From CAZVAO01 sp964625175 (lineage in GTDB: Bacteria > Bacillota > UBA994 > PWPR01), in contig CAZVAO010000098.1 in assembly GCA_964625175.1 (NCBI GenBank), positions 1-8,454 on the forward strand: DNA of 8,454 bases. The letters are read 5' to 3'. Numbering within the stretch: the stretch's first letter is position 1; each line of letters begins with the position of its first letter. The notes beneath the pieces are model-generated. The model made no database searches. It saw nothing but the letters and a program-made list of their open reading frames with translations, and had not been told where the DNA came from. Below, one piece after another: positions 1 through 7,406 of the stretch. Position numbers and translations under genes: made by a program.

Positions 1-108
1 AAAAACTTCTATGATTTAATATGCGTCATAAAAGCATCGCAGGAAATCGCGGTGCCTTTGTTGTTGGAGAGATCACTTCCGTTTTTGGGCTTAATCAATA
101 ATGATTTT

Positions 109-141
109 CCCGACCAATGGGGGTCGTCCCCAATGGTCGGG
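109..141. repeat. GC-rich interrupted hairpin upstream of murI
   Basis: The outer arms CCCGACC (109-115) and GGTCGGG (135-141) pair perfectly. An AAT/AAT internal loop follows, then an inner GGGG/CCCC stem closed by a short loop. Neither strand has a T-run directly after the hairpin, so it is not a standard intrinsic terminator. It may mark the 3' end of an upstream transcript or act as an RNA or DNA structural element; I cannot tell which. Confidence 0.6.
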
Positions 142-268
142 TGATGCCAGCCTATTATCCACACACACAACTATGCTCCTCAGGATGATCGGTGCGGTGC
201 TTATGCTTATTTCGTAAAGATCATCTATTGAAGATGCACTTCTTACCTCTGCGAACCCCAAAAAATTG

Positions 269-277
269 TGGTACACT
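269..277 (+). promoter_or_regulatory. Possible extended -10 promoter for murI
   Basis: TGG followed by TACACT (272-277) fits an extended -10 (TGn plus a four-of-six match to TATAAT). No good -35 lies 16-18 bases upstream, so the call rests on the extended -10 alone. Transcription would start near 284, about 76 bases before the murI start codon. Confidence 0.35.
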
Positions 278-359
278 ATTCATATGGCCTACAACATCAG
301 CTATACCGCCCATGTGCTTTTTTCAGCGGTGCTGTTATTTGATCTTCTGAGGTGATTTC

Positions 360-1133
360 ATGCAATCAAACGCACCAATTGGCATCTGTGATTCGGGTGT
401 CGGTGGCATCAGTGTCCTTGTCACAGCCCAGCATATTCTCCCGAAAGAGAACTATATCTATTATGCGGATACTGCCTATGCCCCTTATGGCACACAGAAT
501 GTAGCAGCTGTCATTCATCATACCCGTAGAGTCGCTGATACACTCATACAACAGGGAATCAAAGCACTCATTGTTGCCTGCAACACCGCTACGAGTGCGG
601 CAATTCATTTACTGCGTTCTGAGTTGAATATTCCGGTTATTGGTATGGAACCAGCACTCAAACCAGCCGTAGCACAATTTCCTAACCAAAAAATTATCGT
701 TCTAGCGACACCACTCACTCTAAAAAATACTAAATTCAAGAACCTGCTGATGTCCTTTGAAGCGATGGCGAACATAATTCCCATACCAGCCCCAAAACTA
801 GTAGAAATTGTTGAAACAGCACAAATCGCTGATTTGAACACCCGCCACTATCTTGAGCGTATCCTAGCCCACCACCATGATGCCGCTGCAGTTGTGCTCG
901 GCTGCACCCATTTCATCTTTGTTCGATCTTTACTTGAAGAGATTTTACCACATAGCACACTGATTGATGGTAATTTAGGAACGGTTTACCAACTCGAGAG
1001 AGTCTTAATGGCGCAAAGCCTCATCAATTCGCATGGAGGAGCGGTCCAATTCCAGTCTTCCAGCACGGACGAAGCGATTAGACTGTTGCAAGAACTATAC
1101 CATTATGGGCTAGCAAATTTAAAGTTACTGTAG
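360..1133 (+). CDS. murI: Glutamate racemase
   Basis: This enzyme interconverts L- and D-glutamate in the cytoplasm without a cofactor and supplies D-Glu for the peptidoglycan stem peptide. The family signatures are clear: CDSGVGG near the N-terminus (Asp11), YADTAYAPYG around residues 35-44, VACNTATS with catalytic Cys74, the LVEIVE segment with Glu152, and GCTH with catalytic Cys182 and His184. The length of 257 residues is close to the usual 260-270. After GCTH the sequence runs FIFV rather than the common YPLL, and the DGN segment near the end is also less typical, so this is a somewhat divergent member. The ATG start is set by GAGGTGA at 349-355, which matches the 16S tail very well. The stop codon overlaps the ribosome binding site of the next gene, which implies one transcript. 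Confidence 0.96.
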   Translation: MQSNAPIGICDSGVGGISVLVTAQHILPKENYIYYADTAYAPYGTQNVAAVIHHTRRVADTLIQQGIKALIVACNTATSAAIHLLRSELNIPVIGMEPALKPAVAQFPNQKIIVLATPLTLKNTKFKNLLMSFEAMANIIPIPAPKLVEIVETAQIADLNTRHYLERILAHHHDAAAVVLGCTHFIFVRSLLEEILPHSTLIDGNLGTVYQLERVLMAQSLINSHGGAVQFQSSSTDEAIRLLQELYHYGLANLKLL

Positions 1134-1145
1134 AGGAGTTATAAA

Positions 1146-2783
1146 ATGCGCATTTTTTTACTCGATGGCTATATTGATGAGCCCTCATGCTTAGGGGTTC
1201 CGCCCTATTTAGCCCCACAAGTTCGCTATATTTATGGTGCCTTACGTGCAAATGGCTGTGCGTCTTCTGACATTATTTACTGTACAGCGGATGCTTGGCG
1301 GCGTGATGCTGATGCAAAAATTGAGTCGATGAAACAAGCTGATCTCGTGATCATCTATGCTGGGACTACTGTTCCCGGACACTATCTATCGGGGAAACCC
1401 CTATCCATTACAGAGATTGGCCGTATCGCTCTTAGCTTACCCTCTACGACGGTTATGCTTGGTGGCCCCTTGGTACAGTCCATCTCAGACCGGGTGAAAC
1501 ACGCCCATTCCCTAGTTGAGAACATCAATATTTTCTGTGGTGAAGTTACAGCCGCCTCTGTTCACGAGTATCTAACAGGTGCCAAAACGACAGACTATGC
1601 CTCAGCAATCCGTGAATGGGCGATTTTGGGGGCTGAACTGACAATTCATCATCCCAATTATCCCTATCTCATGTGTGAAATCGAAACGTTTCGCGGTTGC
1701 CCACGTCCTATTAATTGTGACTTCTGCAGTGAACGATTTAAACAGATTAAATACACGCGCCCTCCTCAAGATATCATATCAGAAGTGCAAGCGCTGGGCG
1801 AATATGGTAACAAGTTCTTTCGACTGGGCTGCCAGACAAACATTCTATCTTACGGGGCTCTTTATGGGCATAAACCGAACAACCGCTGGCTTGAAATGCT
1901 CTATAGTGGCATCCGAGAGGTTGTTCCTCATTTAGAAGTATTGCATATGGATAATATTAACCCTGCCACAATCGCAAGATTCCCTGAGGAGTCCCGCCAA
2001 GCCCTTAAGATTATTACAGATTACAACACCGCTGGGGACACGGCTGCTTACGGACTTGAAAGTGCCGATCCTGCCGTAATTGCCGCTAACCATATTGATT
2101 GCACACCAGATTCTGTGCGCCAAGCGATTCGCATCATGAATGAGGTTGGTGGCTATCGGGTGAATAATATTCCAAAGCTACTGCCAGGCTTAAATTTTCT
2201 CCACGGACTGAAGGGTGAAACCAATCGCACAAAGGATCTCAACTATCAGTTTTTGCGTGAGATTGTCGATGAAGGCTTGCTATTGAGAAGAATTAATATC
2301 CGCCAAGTGATCGAAACTGGCGACTATAAAGCGGGAAAAGTCAATAAGTATTATCTGCAACGTTATAAAGACCAAATCAACCAGGAAATTAATCTGCCCC
2401 TTCTGCGCAAGGTATTCCCGAGTGGCACCTTGCTCACCCAAGTAATCGCCGAGCAACAGGATCAAAACCTAGTGTGGGGTCGCCAATTAGGGACGTATCC
2501 AATCCTAGTGGGTATAATCGGACAAGCGCCATTGGCAAAACCCCTAAATGCGGTGATTATTGATCATGGCTTCAGGTCGCTGACCGCTCTCCCACAAAAT
2601 CTCGCGATTAACCGCATTTCAGTGGATCAGTTGGCGGCAATTCCCGGTATTGGCCGCAAATCTGCTTCCACAATTATTCTTAATCGACCTTATCGGCAAT
2701 GGTCGGAGCTCGAGCCCCTGTTGCCGACTTCAGCTATTACAGACCTATTGCATCAAATAGTTGATTATACCCAATCCAAGTGA
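1146..2783 (+). CDS. Radical SAM protein with C-terminal helix-hairpin-helix (COG1031-like)
   Basis: The order of parts fits the family I know as COG1031, radical SAM enzymes with a C-terminal HhH motif, best known from archaea. The N-terminal ~150 residues look like an alpha/beta domain of the B12-binding type (LDGYIDEPSCLGVPPYL, then IYAGTTVPGHYL and MLGGPLV). The radical SAM core begins at about residue 176 with cysteines 185, 191 and 194. A classical HhH (LAAIPGIGRKSAS) lies at about residues 491-520. The cysteine spacing is CX5CX2C instead of the canonical CX3CX2C. The protein should bind a 4Fe-4S cluster and cleave S-adenosylmethionine; the HhH suggests contact with DNA or RNA, but the substrate is unknown. 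The AGAGGAG at 1132-1138 sets the ATG and overlaps the murI stop, so the two genes are probably co-transcribed and coupled. Confidence 0.85.
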   Translation: MRIFLLDGYIDEPSCLGVPPYLAPQVRYIYGALRANGCASSDIIYCTADAWRRDADAKIESMKQADLVIIYAGTTVPGHYLSGKPLSITEIGRIALSLPSTTVMLGGPLVQSISDRVKHAHSLVENINIFCGEVTAASVHEYLTGAKTTDYASAIREWAILGAELTIHHPNYPYLMCEIETFRGCPRPINCDFCSERFKQIKYTRPPQDIISEVQALGEYGNKFFRLGCQTNILSYGALYGHKPNNRWLEMLYSGIREVVPHLEVLHMDNINPATIARFPEESRQALKIITDYNTAGDTAAYGLESADPAVIAANHIDCTPDSVRQAIRIMNEVGGYRVNNIPKLLPGLNFLHGLKGETNRTKDLNYQFLREIVDEGLLLRRINIRQVIETGDYKAGKVNKYYLQRYKDQINQEINLPLLRKVFPSGTLLTQVIAEQQDQNLVWGRQLGTYPILVGIIGQAPLAKPLNAVIIDHGFRSLTALPQNLAINRISVDQLAAIPGIGRKSASTIILNRPYRQWSELEPLLPTSAITDLLHQIVDYTQSK

Positions 2784-2813
2784 TTGCTTACCATCTTGTA
2801 AATCTGTTATGAT
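2784..2813 (+). promoter_or_regulatory. Sigma-A promoter for the first lipoprotein gene
   Basis: TTGCTT (2784-2789) is followed after 18 bases by TATGAT (2808-2813), and a TGT directly before the -10 makes it an extended -10. The -35 starts on the base after the stop codon of the radical SAM gene. The lipoprotein gene can therefore be transcribed independently of murI, though read-through from upstream is also possible because no terminator intervenes. Confidence 0.72.
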
Positions 2814-2845
2814 AGTTGTAAGTAGAAAGACAAAGGGGAATACAT

Positions 2846-3682
2846 ATGAAAAAAACTTTAATCCTCATCACCTTAGTTCTCGTTTTATTGATTGCTAATG
2901 GTTGCGAACCCAAAAGTACAATCCCAGAGGCTCAAGTTGTTATCGATACGATCCCTGCCCAGCTGCTCGATACCATAAAAGCCCTGCAAACTCGTCCCGG
3001 TGTGTTTATTTTTGATCCAGAGGCTTTTGCTACGGGAACTGATCATTACCTATTTATTAGCCATCAAAATAATGTCAAAGGATTAGTTAATGTAGCCAAT
3101 ATGAGCTTTACTTCTGACAAGGTCCTTCAAATAGAACTCAATCAAACGACCGCACCCCTAGGTCGTAATTATTCACTCATCAGACTCATTGATTATCCTG
3201 ATCCGATTCTCATTAATGACACCAGTGGCGACTTCCCCATCATGGATATCACAAATCTTTATTGCAGAGGAGAAGCAAATTTCCAAGAGATTAAAGATAA
3301 TCGTTTAATCCTCGCCGTAGCAAATAAAAATTTAACTTTTGAAATTGATCCTGATTTAGCTCCACTCCTAGAGGCTGATTTAAATTTAATCACAGGAGAT
3401 AAGCTTATGGTCGAATATGTGCTACCATTAGGTCTTCCAGTAGCTACAGATTTAGTTCAAATAACAGAAAGCGGTCAGCAAATTGCCCAATATATCGGGC
3501 AAATCGATACCCACTCTATTGAGGTTCAAGAAGATGGTGCATTTAAATCTTATCAATTATCACTTGATGCGCGCATCTATCTTGAGGGCAATGAACCGGA
3601 AACAGGCACAGAGATTACATTTGATTATTACATCACCGTCGATAATAGACCCGTTATTATCCAGTTTATACCCAATAAATAA
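2846..3682 (+). CDS. Predicted lipoprotein, possibly with a PrcB-like domain
   Basis: A basic MKK start, a hydrophobic stretch and a lipobox ending in Cys20 (IANGC) predict a lipid-anchored protein on the outer face of the membrane; the -3 Ala is less usual than Leu. Residues ~50-120 (GVFIFDPEAF, then HYLFISHQNNVKG, then a YPDPILI segment) resemble the order of elements in the PrcB-type domain of protease-complex lipoproteins, but the usual TGGY-like turn is not there, so this is a tentative match. Residues ~139-210 and ~216-278 look like two copies of one beta-rich unit: Y-x-G, a hydrophobic strand, a Gly-rich turn, then a strand ending in Y. The ATG is preceded by AAAGGGGAA at 2832-2840. 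It has its own promoter, and the bidirectional terminator follows 11 bases after its stop. The function is unknown. Confidence 0.82.
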   Translation: MKKTLILITLVLVLLIANGCEPKSTIPEAQVVIDTIPAQLLDTIKALQTRPGVFIFDPEAFATGTDHYLFISHQNNVKGLVNVANMSFTSDKVLQIELNQTTAPLGRNYSLIRLIDYPDPILINDTSGDFPIMDITNLYCRGEANFQEIKDNRLILAVANKNLTFEIDPDLAPLLEADLNLITGDKLMVEYVLPLGLPVATDLVQITESGQQIAQYIGQIDTHSIEVQEDGAFKSYQLSLDARIYLEGNEPETGTEITFDYYITVDNRPVIIQFIPNK

Positions 3683-3692
3683 AAACAAAGTG

Positions 3693-3736
3693 TCAATGAA
3701 AAAGCAACTTCTTAAGGAAGTTGCTTTTTTCATTGA
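3693..3736. terminator. Bidirectional intrinsic terminator between convergent genes
   Basis: The core arms GCAACTTC and GAAGTTGC enclose a five-base TTAAG loop (3712-3716). They are extended outward by A-rich and T-rich flanks and TCAATG/CATTGA ends, so almost the whole 44 bases are self-complementary with one extra T. A T-run follows the stem on the plus strand and the matching A-run gives one on the minus strand. It can end transcription of the lipoprotein gene to the left and the amidohydrolase gene to the right. Confidence 0.92.
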
Positions 3737-3741
3737 TTCTA

Positions 3742-5154
3742 TTAGTAACTGACGTGCCGCCATAATTTGTCTGGAAGCTCAAGCATCTTTTCTAACTCTG
3801 CTCTCTTAATCATTTTTTCAGCTTCAGATTGAGCAAACTCCAATACTTTTGCCATATCCGTTTGGGTTGGCTGATAATTCTCCACTTTCAAAACCCCATT
3901 GACTATGACGGTATCAATATCCTGCCCACTTGCTTGATGAACGACTCGAAGCGGTTCAAGCCACATTGGGTAAAGATGAGGGCGATTCAGATTAATCAAA
4001 ATAACGTCTGCCTTCTTACCTACATCAAGGGAGCCTATTTGGTCACTCATACCAATTGCTTTTGCGGCATCCACTGTGATCATTTCTAATAGTTTGCCTG
4101 GAGGCAAGAGATTGGAATCATTGAAGTGACTACGCTGTAAACGATACCCCACCCTGAGTTTAGGTAACAGATCATAATGGCGATCAGGCGCACTGGCGTC
4201 CGTACAGAAGGTTACATTGGCCCCAGCCTGCATCAATTCAATAACTGGACAGCGTGCTCGAATGTAGGCATTGGTACTCGGGCCACTACACACATTAACC
4301 CCTGTGTCCGCAATTATTTTAATTTCTTCTTCGCTGATTCCTGTGACATGGGCAGTAAAGATATGGGGACCAAGAATATCGGTATTTTCTTTCAAGAACT
4401 TAATGTCACCACCGTAGGAATGCCCATGAAGCTGGGTGCCAAAGTCAAGGGCAATCTTGTTCATCTCATGATTTGCTATGAGGTTTTCCTCATAGGTTAA
4501 TCCTTCACGAAATCCGATAAATGAAGGACCAGGACATGCCAAAGTCAGTCCATGATTCGTATTGTGGTATTTCTTAACGACTTGGCGGGTGATCTCAAAT
4601 GCACTATCATAATTCAAAGTGCGCAGATCACCTTTCATGTCATCATCCCAGTGCCGATATTGCTTTGGGAATGGTGGGTTTTGTGTGCCAATGCAGATAA
4701 AATCACGTACGCCAATTTCACGCATTCCCTGAACATGCGCATCCGGATAACGCATATCATCAACACGTGGTGAAGAACCTAACATACTGACACCCGTTGT
4801 CACACCGAACATGAGACGCTCCAAACCCGAAAGCAAAGCTTCTGCATACCAAAAATCAGTGGAACTGCTGCGATAGTAGATGTGTTCCATCATCATATCC
4901 CAGCCATCTTCAACTCCGCCTTCTCCCAAGCCTTTTGTCAAGCCATGACCCGCATGAGCATGAGTATCAATTAAACCTGGTAGAGCAATATGATTTGTGC
5001 CATCAATCACTTTGACCGCAGTCAAATCCCAATTTTGCTCACCAATATAAACAAGTTCGTCCCCTTTTATGGCAATCATGCCTTCTTTAATGACCCGACG
5101 CTGCTCATCCATTGTTATAATCGTGCAGTTTTTAATGAGAATATCAACGAACAC
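3742..5154 (-). CDS. Metal-dependent amidohydrolase (TRZ/ATZ-like), substrate unknown
   Basis: This belongs to the amidohydrolase superfamily of TIM-barrel enzymes that hydrolyse C-N or related bonds with a bound metal. Visible ligands are His65 and His67 (DTHAH after PGLI), His243 and/or His245 (LHGHS), His269 (TAHVTG) and Asp319 (CTDAS). The N-terminal strands (LIKNCTIITMD) and the C-terminal IGSLDVGKKADVILI form the usual split beta-sandwich. The 470-residue length fits the chlorohydrolase/deaminase branch. The Glu found three residues after the third His in deaminases and in AtzA is not visible: Ser246 or Gly248 stands there, so a deaminase name would be unsafe. The start is GTG at 5152-5154, with GAGGTGAT (5158-5165, minus strand) at ideal spacing. 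The gene stands alone, convergent with the lipoprotein gene and divergent from the next one. I see no convincing promoter for it. Confidence 0.9.
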   Translation of the reverse strand: MFVDILIKNCTIITMDEQRRVIKEGMIAIKGDELVYIGEQNWDLTAVKVIDGTNHIALPGLIDTHAHAGHGLTKGLGEGGVEDGWDMMMEHIYYRSSSTDFWYAEALLSGLERLMFGVTTGVSMLGSSPRVDDMRYPDAHVQGMREIGVRDFICIGTQNPPFPKQYRHWDDDMKGDLRTLNYDSAFEITRQVVKKYHNTNHGLTLACPGPSFIGFREGLTYEENLIANHEMNKIALDFGTQLHGHSYGGDIKFLKENTDILGPHIFTAHVTGISEEEIKIIADTGVNVCSGPSTNAYIRARCPVIELMQAGANVTFCTDASAPDRHYDLLPKLRVGYRLQRSHFNDSNLLPPGKLLEMITVDAAKAIGMSDQIGSLDVGKKADVILINLNRPHLYPMWLEPLRVVHQASGQDIDTVIVNGVLKVENYQPTQTDMAKVLEFAQSEAEKMIKRAELEKMLELPDKLWRHVSY

Positions 5155-5287
5155 CTTATCACCTCAATCTTTAATTTACTAATCTATTCTATAGTGATGC
5201 GTTATTTCCTGCATGCCTCGTTCAGAAGCCGGGACTAAGTAGGAGAAAACCTACGTGCTGACCCTACATTCATAGACGACCATCCCT

Positions 5288-5316
5288 TTGTCAAAAAATA
5301 ATTTGTTTGCTATAAT
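5288..5316 (+). promoter_or_regulatory. Strong sigma-A promoter for the lipoprotein-glycosyltransferase operon
   Basis: TTGTCA (5288-5293), a 17-base spacer and a perfect TATAAT (5311-5316) preceded by TGC form a near-consensus promoter with an extended -10. It is followed by AGGAGGGG (5327-5334) and an ATG at 5339, which gives a very short leader. A GTAGG/CCTAC hairpin with a six-base loop lies just upstream at 5239-5254. Confidence 0.88.
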
Positions 5317-5338
5317 GAGATGAACTAGGAGGGGTACT

Positions 5339-6253
5339 ATGCGCACAAAACTCATCTCAATATTACTTGTTTTATCTCTTATATTGGTTTTGTTTACAGC
5401 CTGTAAACCAGACCCAACAATCGTGCTTTTTGATCAGCTTCAAACACTATATTCTCAGAGTGCGAATCACTTCGATTTTGCCCCTTCAATTAAGCTTGCT
5501 TTTCAAGAGCGGCCCACTAGTGATCGTCCCCTATTTGAGGCTTGGTTTCAGGCCTTACCACTAGAATGGGAATTTGATTCAGGCATAACCGTTAAATATA
5601 ACCAAGACCAATTATATCTGGATGGTGACATTGCTTTTATCGGTGACTCCGCGCTCGTTTTGCGCGAACTTCAAGACGACCCAGATCTTCGTATTGAACT
5701 CTTTGTCAACCGTTCTGAGGGGGTTTACTTCCGCAGTGTTGATGGATTCATCGCAACGCGCAAACTATATCCTGAATGGGAATTCCCCACAGAGAGTGCC
5801 TGGCTAAAGATCGGATCCGTTGAAGCTGCCCAACAAATTATGTCGATGATTGATCATTTGCGAGACACCAATCAGAACAGGACCCTATTAGAAGATAACT
5901 ATGTATTGATTAATCATAGCGAAGAGAACAATCAGCACCAATATGAAACAAGTGTCGATATGGCTTCAATATTCGCTAGTCTTTCCGATCATGTTGCCGA
6001 TGTTCAAAGCAAACCGACATTAATTGGTATCGTATCCGATTTCTTAAAACTTACATCCTGGCAAGCCACAACCACGATTAACTATGAATTAAATTCAATC
6101 AGTTCTAATTATCAAATCTCTTTTGACAGCACTAAAGGATCTGAAGCCCCCATATTAGCCCCTTTGTTAATTAATTTTGAGGGCTATATCTGGGAATCCA
6201 ATTATGCCTTAAACCCCAGCACTGATCTTTCACCAAAAGGAGAATACGAGTGA
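5339..6253 (+). CDS. Predicted lipoprotein of unknown function
   Basis: The N-terminus has a short basic start (MRTK), a hydrophobic run of about 15 residues and a lipobox ending in Cys22 (LFTAC), followed by a charged mature region. This predicts a lipid-anchored extracytoplasmic protein of 304 residues. The mature part has amphipathic beta-strand patterns and a stretch near residues 100-140 (ELFVNRSEGVYFRS) reminiscent of lipoproteins with LolA- or LppX-like curved sheets, but I do not recognise a named family with confidence. The RBS AGGAGGGG and the promoter upstream are strong. The last four bases (GTGA) overlap the start of the glycosyltransferase gene, so translation of the two is probably coupled. 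That suggests a shared role in membrane lipid or envelope metabolism, which is inference from position. Confidence 0.85.
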   Translation: MRTKLISILLVLSLILVLFTACKPDPTIVLFDQLQTLYSQSANHFDFAPSIKLAFQERPTSDRPLFEAWFQALPLEWEFDSGITVKYNQDQLYLDGDIAFIGDSALVLRELQDDPDLRIELFVNRSEGVYFRSVDGFIATRKLYPEWEFPTESAWLKIGSVEAAQQIMSMIDHLRDTNQNRTLLEDNYVLINHSEENNQHQYETSVDMASIFASLSDHVADVQSKPTLIGIVSDFLKLTSWQATTTINYELNSISSNYQISFDSTKGSEAPILAPLLINFEGYIWESNYALNPSTDLSPKGEYE

Positions 6254-7389
6254 GAGCAATAATTTTTTCTGCCAGTGTTGGCAGTGGACATGATCAAGTT
6301 GCTAAATCAATCGCCCAAGATATTGAACAGCGGCTACCAAACTCCGTTGTCGAAATTCATGATGTGATCAAAACAATCAGCCCGTTCTTAAGCAAGATAC
6401 TGCTTGAGAGCTATTTAGGTATACTACGGCACATGCCTGAAGTATGGGGAATGATTCACAATCAATTTGACCGAGATGAAACGAAGGACCCCTCACTCAA
6501 CCTCGCTAATCGGCTCCTGACCATAGAATTAAAAAAATGTCTTTCGGACTTCAATCCCGACATCATCATATGCACCCATCCATTTGCTAGCAATCTAATG
6601 GGCGGTTTGCGCTTTAGTGGGGATATTAACTGCCCCGCAGTGACCATTATTACGGATTATAATATTCATTCCTATTGGGTCCATCAAGGCATCGATCGTT
6701 ACTACCTCGCCCATCCTTTACTCTGTGACTATCTAGCATCTTTCGGTATCCCCTACAGTCAAATTCGTCATTATGGCATCCCAGTGAGAAAGCAATTCAA
6801 TAAAGTGTGGGAAGATGCACAGAATCAAGCTGATCATGAGAAATTTGTCGGAAAGTATTCCACCTTATTATTTATGGGTGGAGGCTTGGGTCTAGGGGAT
6901 ATCTTTCATGTATTAGAGAATACGGATCGCGTGATGCAAGATGCCCAGCTCATTGTGGTATGCGGACACAATGATAAACTTTATTATGAGATTAGAAACA
7001 ATTCATGGAAAAACGCGATACTCCCTTTGCAATTTGTTACCAATATTGCGGAGGTTATGAATCAAGCCGATGTTATTATTACTAAACCTGGCGGCATAAC
7101 CTGTACCGAAGCATTAGTTTTAGGGAAACCCATCGCTTTAATTTCGCCTATACCTGGACAGGAAGTACGCAATCAACAATTTTTCTTAAATCTTGGGGTC
7201 GCGATTACTCTTCCATCGGGTCAATTTGCTGGACATGTTTTGCGTGAGTTACTTGACAATGAAGAGCGATTAGCCACGATGCATCATCTCGCAATTCATT
7301 CTTCAAACATCAATGCTGCTGAAGATATTGTAACCGACATCACTGCATTTATTGGTCACAATTCCCTTGACACAGCCATCCATAAATGA
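6250..7389 (+). CDS. Glycolipid glycosyltransferase, MGDG synthase/UgtP-like (GT28)
   Basis: The enzyme probably transfers a sugar from a UDP-sugar to diacylglycerol at the inner face of the membrane. The N-terminal domain starts with the ASVGSGH motif (Gly11 to His14) typical of MGDG-synthase-type enzymes and continues to a TDYNIHSYW segment (Asp136 to Trp143). The C-terminal GT28 domain has MGGGLGLG (209-216), FVTNIAEVM from residue 262, and the nucleotide-sugar loop TKPGGITCTEAL (278-289) followed by PIPGQEVRNQ. The 379 residues match the family length of about 370-400. The start is GTG at 6250, set by AGGAG at 6238-6242 and overlapping the upstream stop. A MurG-like role on lipid I is less likely because the N-terminus is of the diacylglycerol type. 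The exact sugar and the number of residues added cannot be read from sequence. Confidence 0.9.
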   Translation: MRAIIFSASVGSGHDQVAKSIAQDIEQRLPNSVVEIHDVIKTISPFLSKILLESYLGILRHMPEVWGMIHNQFDRDETKDPSLNLANRLLTIELKKCLSDFNPDIIICTHPFASNLMGGLRFSGDINCPAVTIITDYNIHSYWVHQGIDRYYLAHPLLCDYLASFGIPYSQIRHYGIPVRKQFNKVWEDAQNQADHEKFVGKYSTLLFMGGGLGLGDIFHVLENTDRVMQDAQLIVVCGHNDKLYYEIRNNSWKNAILPLQFVTNIAEVMNQADVIITKPGGITCTEALVLGKPIALISPIPGQEVRNQQFFLNLGVAITLPSGQFAGHVLRELLDNEERLATMHHLAIHSSNINAAEDIVTDITAFIGHNSLDTAIHK

Positions 7390-7395
7390 TAATAT
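7367..7395 (+). promoter_or_regulatory. tRNA-Leu promoter inside the end of the glycosyltransferase gene
   Basis: A perfect TTGACA (7367-7372), a 17-base spacer and TAATAT (7390-7395) preceded by TGA form a good sigma-A promoter. The -35 lies in the Leu-Asp-Thr codons of the glycosyltransferase, and its TGA stop codon (7387-7389) provides the TGn of the extended -10. Transcription would start about five bases before the tRNA 5' end. Confidence 0.8.
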
Positions 7396-7406
7396 TCTTT
7401 GTGCTT

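Larger units (their letters stand above)
1..359. other. Upstream region of murI without a convincing complete gene
   Basis: No complete gene is convincing here. Reading from base 1 on the plus strand, one frame is open for 47 codons to a TGA at 142-144, and another frame has an ATG at 21 and ends at a TAA at 99-101. Either could be the tail of an upstream gene, but neither has a motif I recognise. A GC-rich hairpin lies at 109-141. A weak extended -10 lies at 269-277. A 23-codon frame from ATG 284 ends in a TGA (353-355) inside the murI ribosome binding site. A 61-codon minus-strand frame (91-276, GTG start) has no Shine-Dalgarno sequence and looks like chance. Confidence 0.5.

Noticed and set aside
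91..276. Minus-strand 61-codon frame upstream of murI
   Set aside because: It has a GTG start, no Shine-Dalgarno sequence and no recognisable motif, and it runs through the GC-rich hairpin.
3483..3752. Plus-strand 89-codon frame overlapping the first lipoprotein gene
   Set aside because: It lies in another frame of a gene with a clear signal peptide and RBS, and it continues through the terminator.
5289..5294. Minus-strand TTGACA as -35 for the amidohydrolase gene
   Set aside because: The only -10-like sequence (TATGAA) would be 14 bases away, too close. It is also the reverse of the strong plus-strand -35.
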